Shown in pieces: positions 61,724 through 64,000 of a DNA stretch of 64,000 bases. Origin of the DNA: Saprospiraceae bacterium (lineage in GTDB: Bacteria; Bacteroidota; Bacteroidia; Chitinophagales; Saprospiraceae). The notes under the pieces were generated by a model, which searched no databases, was not told where the DNA came from, and was given only the letters and a program-made list of their open reading frames with translations. The translations under genes and the position numbers were made by a program. Numbering within the stretch: position 1 is the stretch's first letter; each line of letters begins with the position of its first letter. Location: positions 62,001 to 126,000 of the forward strand of contig JALSGS010000047.1 in assembly GCA_026982695.1 (NCBI GenBank). The letters are read 5' to 3'.

Positions 61724-62660
61724 TGCCTTCTGCTTTTTGTGTTGGAGGTTGTGATTTGGTTTCGTTTACAAAAGCAATAGCTTGTGATAGAAGCGCGGCA
61801 TGGGTGGTAGGGGGTGGCTCCGCCTTGGCAAATTTGACCATATCGGCTAGGTGTAGGGCATGTTGTAACCATTCGAGTTGTTGGGAGTTGAGTACGTCTT
61901 TTTCCCGCAAGGCAGCGATAATTTGGGCCGTGGTACTTTCGAGGGCCAAGATGCCGAAGCGTGCTTCAAGATAGGCTCTGAGAATGTACGATAACTCGTA
62001 GTAATAATCTTTGACTTGCCCCTGTTGCCATAACTTGCGTTGGTCTAATTGCTGCAATGCCGCCAAGGCTTGTTGGTAAGGGGGAATGGGAGGAGGCGCA
62101 TGTGGGATAGCAGCTGGGCGATCTTTGCGCTGATACCACCATAGGGCCAGGCCTATCACAAGTGCGATAGCTGCGCTGATAAGCCAGGGCAGATAGTCGG
62201 TCCAGCGTGCTGGTTCGACTATGATGGGCTTGATAGGTGCTAGGCCGCTGGTGTCGGGCAATACTAAGGCTATTTCGAGCGTGAGTGGTGCACTCCAACT
62301 CGTGTCGCGCTGCTCCCTGTATTGAAACACTACGGGAATGCGAGGAATGATAACGGTGCCCGAATCCCAGGCGGTAAATCGCAGCGTTTTGTCCAGGACA
62401 AGACTGCGCCCTTGAGTGGTGGTGTCCCATGGGCTTTGCTCCACCACTTCAAGGGGTGGGGGGAGCATGTGCTGTATATCGGCCTTTTGCACCTGTACTT
62501 GGGGAGAAACCAGAATTTGTAAATACAAGTTTTGCTGATCGCCAATGTACATATGTGTGCTGTCGAGCCGTGCTTGGACGCGCACTTGTGCGGTGGCGTA
62601 TCGTACACTGCCGAGCAGCAAACATAGCAGCAGATATTTTGGGGCGTACTTACGCGCCAT
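61716..62660 (-). CDS. BatD/DUF4381-like exported membrane protein
   Basis: 314 residues. A signal peptide (KYLLLCLLLGSVRYATAQV) leads to a beta-sandwich-like periplasmic domain (about 25-140), one membrane helix (PWLISAAIALVIGLALWWY, about 158-176) and a helical cytoplasmic tail (about 195-300). This single-span layout resembles BatD or DUF4381 proteins found in MoxR/VWA clusters. It overlaps the DUF58 gene by 11 bases and batA by eight, so it is surely part of the operon. The exact family name is uncertain. Confidence 0.75.
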   Translation of the reverse strand: MARKYAPKYLLLCLLLGSVRYATAQVRVQARLDSTHMYIGDQQNLYLQILVSPQVQVQKADIQHMLPPPLEVVEQSPWDTTTQGRSLVLDKTLRFTAWDSGTVIIPRIPVVFQYREQRDTSWSAPLTLEIALVLPDTSGLAPIKPIIVEPARWTDYLPWLISAAIALVIGLALWWYQRKDRPAAIPHAPPPIPPYQQALAALQQLDQRKLWQQGQVKDYYYELSYILRAYLEARFGILALESTTAQIIAALREKDVLNSQQLEWLQHALHLADMVKFAKAEPPPTTHAALLSQAIAFVNETKSQPPTQKAEGNE

Positions 62661-63546
62661 GGCCTACGCGTTTTTGAAAGAACTGAATTAAAGCTCGTAC
62701 ATATGATTCATTAGTTCGTATAGACAGGATGTCTGAGCTGGCTTTTCGAAAAATTTGTTGGCATTGTTGGCGTTGCTGTTGGAACCATTGATGCCATTGT
62801 CGGCGTACGCCTTCGGATTGAGTGTCGAGCCACTGTGTTTGTCCACTTTCTGCATCGCGAGCATAGAGTAAGCCTGCAACGGGCAAGTGGACTTCTATGG
62901 GATCGTACAGCTGTACGCCGATCATATCGTGTTTACGACCCACGACCCGTAGCGCCTCGGCGTAAGGTATGTCGGTCAGAAAATCAGATATTAGGAAGCA
63001 GATGCTTCTTTTCTTGACCAAATTGTTGAAATAGCGCAAAGCATGGCCTATATTGGTACTTTGACCTTTTGGCGTAAAGCTGATTAGCTCGCGTATGATG
63101 CGTAAGATGTGCTGACGGCCCTTACGAGGGAGAATAAATAGCTCGGTTTGGTCGGAGAAGAGCAATAGCCCCACTTTGTCGTTGTTTTGTATGGCGGAGA
63201 AAGCCAGTACTGCACAAATTTCAGTGGCCATTTCTTGTTTGAATTGCTGTTGGGTGCCGAAAAAAGTAGACCGACTTACATCGACCAATAACATGACGGT
63301 GAGCTCGCGCTCTTCTTCAAATATCTTGACGTGGGGTTCGCCGGTGCGTGCGGTGACGTTCCAGTCGATATTGCGTACGTCGTCGCCGTAGTGATAGGTG
63401 CGCACTTCGCTAAACGACATGCCGCGCCCCTTGAAGGCGCTGTGATATTCTCCACTGAAGATGTGCTTGCTCAAGCCACGCGTTTTGATTTCGATACGGC
63501 GCACTTTTTTGAGCAATTCATTGGTCTCCATGAGTGTTGTTTTCAT
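62650..63546 (-). CDS. DUF58 domain protein (MoxR/Bat cluster)
   Basis: About 298 residues from the ATG at 63546; a second ATG at 63531 is also plausible. The DUF58 signature FKGRGMSFSEVRTYHYGDDV, then RNIDWNVTARTGEPHVKIFE is near residue 40, followed by a VWA-like fold with LLVDVSRSTFFG. It has no membrane segment, unlike many DUF58 proteins. DUF58 genes are found almost always between moxR and the VWA genes, as here; moxR is presumably beyond the window. It overlaps the preceding gene by 14-29 bases. Confidence 0.92.
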   Translation of the reverse strand: MKTTLMETNELLKKVRRIEIKTRGLSKHIFSGEYHSAFKGRGMSFSEVRTYHYGDDVRNIDWNVTARTGEPHVKIFEEERELTVMLLVDVSRSTFFGTQQQFKQEMATEICAVLAFSAIQNNDKVGLLLFSDQTELFILPRKGRQHILRIIRELISFTPKGQSTNIGHALRYFNNLVKKRSICFLISDFLTDIPYAEALRVVGRKHDMIGVQLYDPIEVHLPVAGLLYARDAESGQTQWLDTQSEGVRRQWHQWFQQQRQQCQQIFRKASSDILSIRTNESYVRALIQFFQKRVGHGA

Positions 63547-64000
63547 GTGTCCAAGTGGGGGGCTTACGCCACCAGGGTTGCAGTTCGGTTGTGGATAATG
63601 TACATTGTATGTTGCCAAACACGGGGTGTGGGGGCAAGCGAAAAGTGATGCCTTGTGGGCTGAGCAGAATCAGTGCCTGCGATATGGTTGTGTCGATCCA
63701 TTGAGCAAAGCCTTCGTAAGAGACCAGGTAGTGCTGTGTGAGGCAATGGTGTAGTTGTGCCTCGATGGCTTTTCGAGCATCCTTATGGAAAAAGGTCTGC
63801 CATGGATCTATGAGTTGTTGGTGTTTTTTGTCGAAAATAAATGCCTCTACTTGAGGATATGTAAGCCAGGAAGCTATGAATGAGCGCACACCACTAATGT
63901 ATTGGGCATCATCATAAGCAATTTCGTACCAGCCCTCTGCACGCCAGCGCGCGCGTTGCGATGGGGCGAGCTGCGCGCCGTGTTGTGTGGCCTGCTGATA
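63518..64000 (-). CDS. RsiV/DUF3298-like protein at the head of the Bat cluster (5' partial)
   Basis: At least 160 residues; the frame stays open to the window end, so the N-terminus lies beyond 64000. The visible part contains GWYEIAYDDAQYISGVRSFI and VEAFIFDKKHQQLIDPWQTF, which resemble the YTGGAH-region of DUF3298/RsiV-like domains, and ALILLSPQGITFRLPPHPVF, which resembles the 'pegl-F' strand before the DUF3298 end. The Gly-Gly-Ala-His core is missing here (ASWLTYPQ instead). The family call is inferred by eye and may be wrong. It overlaps the DUF58 start, so the two are coupled. Confidence 0.5.
   Translation of the reverse strand, partial: YQQATQHGAQLAPSQRARWRAEGWYEIAYDDAQYISGVRSFIASWLTYPQVEAFIFDKKHQQLIDPWQTFFHKDARKAIEAQLHHCLTQHYLVSYEGFAQWIDTTISQALILLSPQGITFRLPPHPVFGNIQCTLSTTELQPWWRKPPTWTHENNTHGDQ

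Noticed and set aside
1-64000. tRNA, rRNA, insertion sequences, prophage or toxin-antitoxin genes
   Set aside because: None of the gaps or frames show cloverleaf arms, transposase motifs or phage structural genes; gene order and base composition look uniform throughout.

Overview
The window looks like chromosomal core-genome DNA of a free-living, probably aerobic member of the Bacteroidota. Four things point there. The 2155-residue exported protein ends in a type IX secretion (Por) C-terminal domain. Several start codons are preceded by the Bacteroidota -7 box TAnnTTTG, and Shine-Dalgarno sequences are mostly not evident. There is a Bat (Bacteroides aerotolerance) cluster. The family set (DPP IV, OmpA with an added domain, futalosine-pathway MqnC, pheT-zapA-rny order) also fits. 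Base composition looks balanced by eye. I would not name a genus.

Layout. 1-4.4 kb: SNF2 helicase (cut by the window start) and an HD phosphohydrolase. 4.4-11.9 kb, minus strand: LolC/E-like permease, ComEC with an overlapping four-repeat HhH protein, an ECF sigma factor with a TPR anti-sigma-like protein, and MqnC. 12-18.8 kb: exonuclease III, a Rossmann protein, thioredoxin-ScpA, GcvT, AroA, OsmC and a polysaccharide deacetylase. 18.9-23.8 kb: pheT - coiled coil - zapA - rny. 24-30.5 kb: NhaC-type antiporter, flippase, MBL protein, YkvA-like protein and DPP IV. 30.6-35.5 kb: RodA coupled to an aldehyde dehydrogenase, a FolB-CWC fusion and a glutaryl-CoA-type dehydrogenase. 35.6-42.3 kb: OmpA protein, M23 peptidase, NadA, thiamine-binding-like protein, SGNH protein and an alpha/beta hydrolase. 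42.3-46.4 kb: two-subunit molybdenum hydroxylase and a DadA-like oxidase. 46.6-53.1 kb: giant T9SS cargo with seven FG-GAP repeats. 53.2-55.4 kb: cytochrome c - porin - cytochrome c lipoprotein operon with a Crp-like palindrome upstream and a terminator downstream. 55.4-58.7 kb: TadA, an atypical SDR, a BI-1 protein and a thiolase. 58.9-64 kb: the Bat/DUF58 cluster, running off the end of the window.

Most genes are housekeeping (division and chromosome segregation, translation, cell wall, NAD, menaquinone, folate and aromatic amino-acid synthesis). I saw no tRNA, rRNA, CRISPR array, insertion sequence or phage gene. No gap between genes exceeds 300 bases; the largest (53056-53282, 39869-40083, 23794-24002, 10509-10715, 34104-34304, 46392-46587) are about 195-230 bases and hold only the promoter, operator or terminator candidates listed.

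Nothing here is clearly a new defence or mobile system. The best leads are the cytochrome-porin-cytochrome operon with its Crp/Fnr-like site, the FolB-CWC fusion, an SDR that has lost its Tyr/Lys catalytic pair, the Bat cluster with an RsiV-like first gene, and a hairpin directly upstream of RNase Y.
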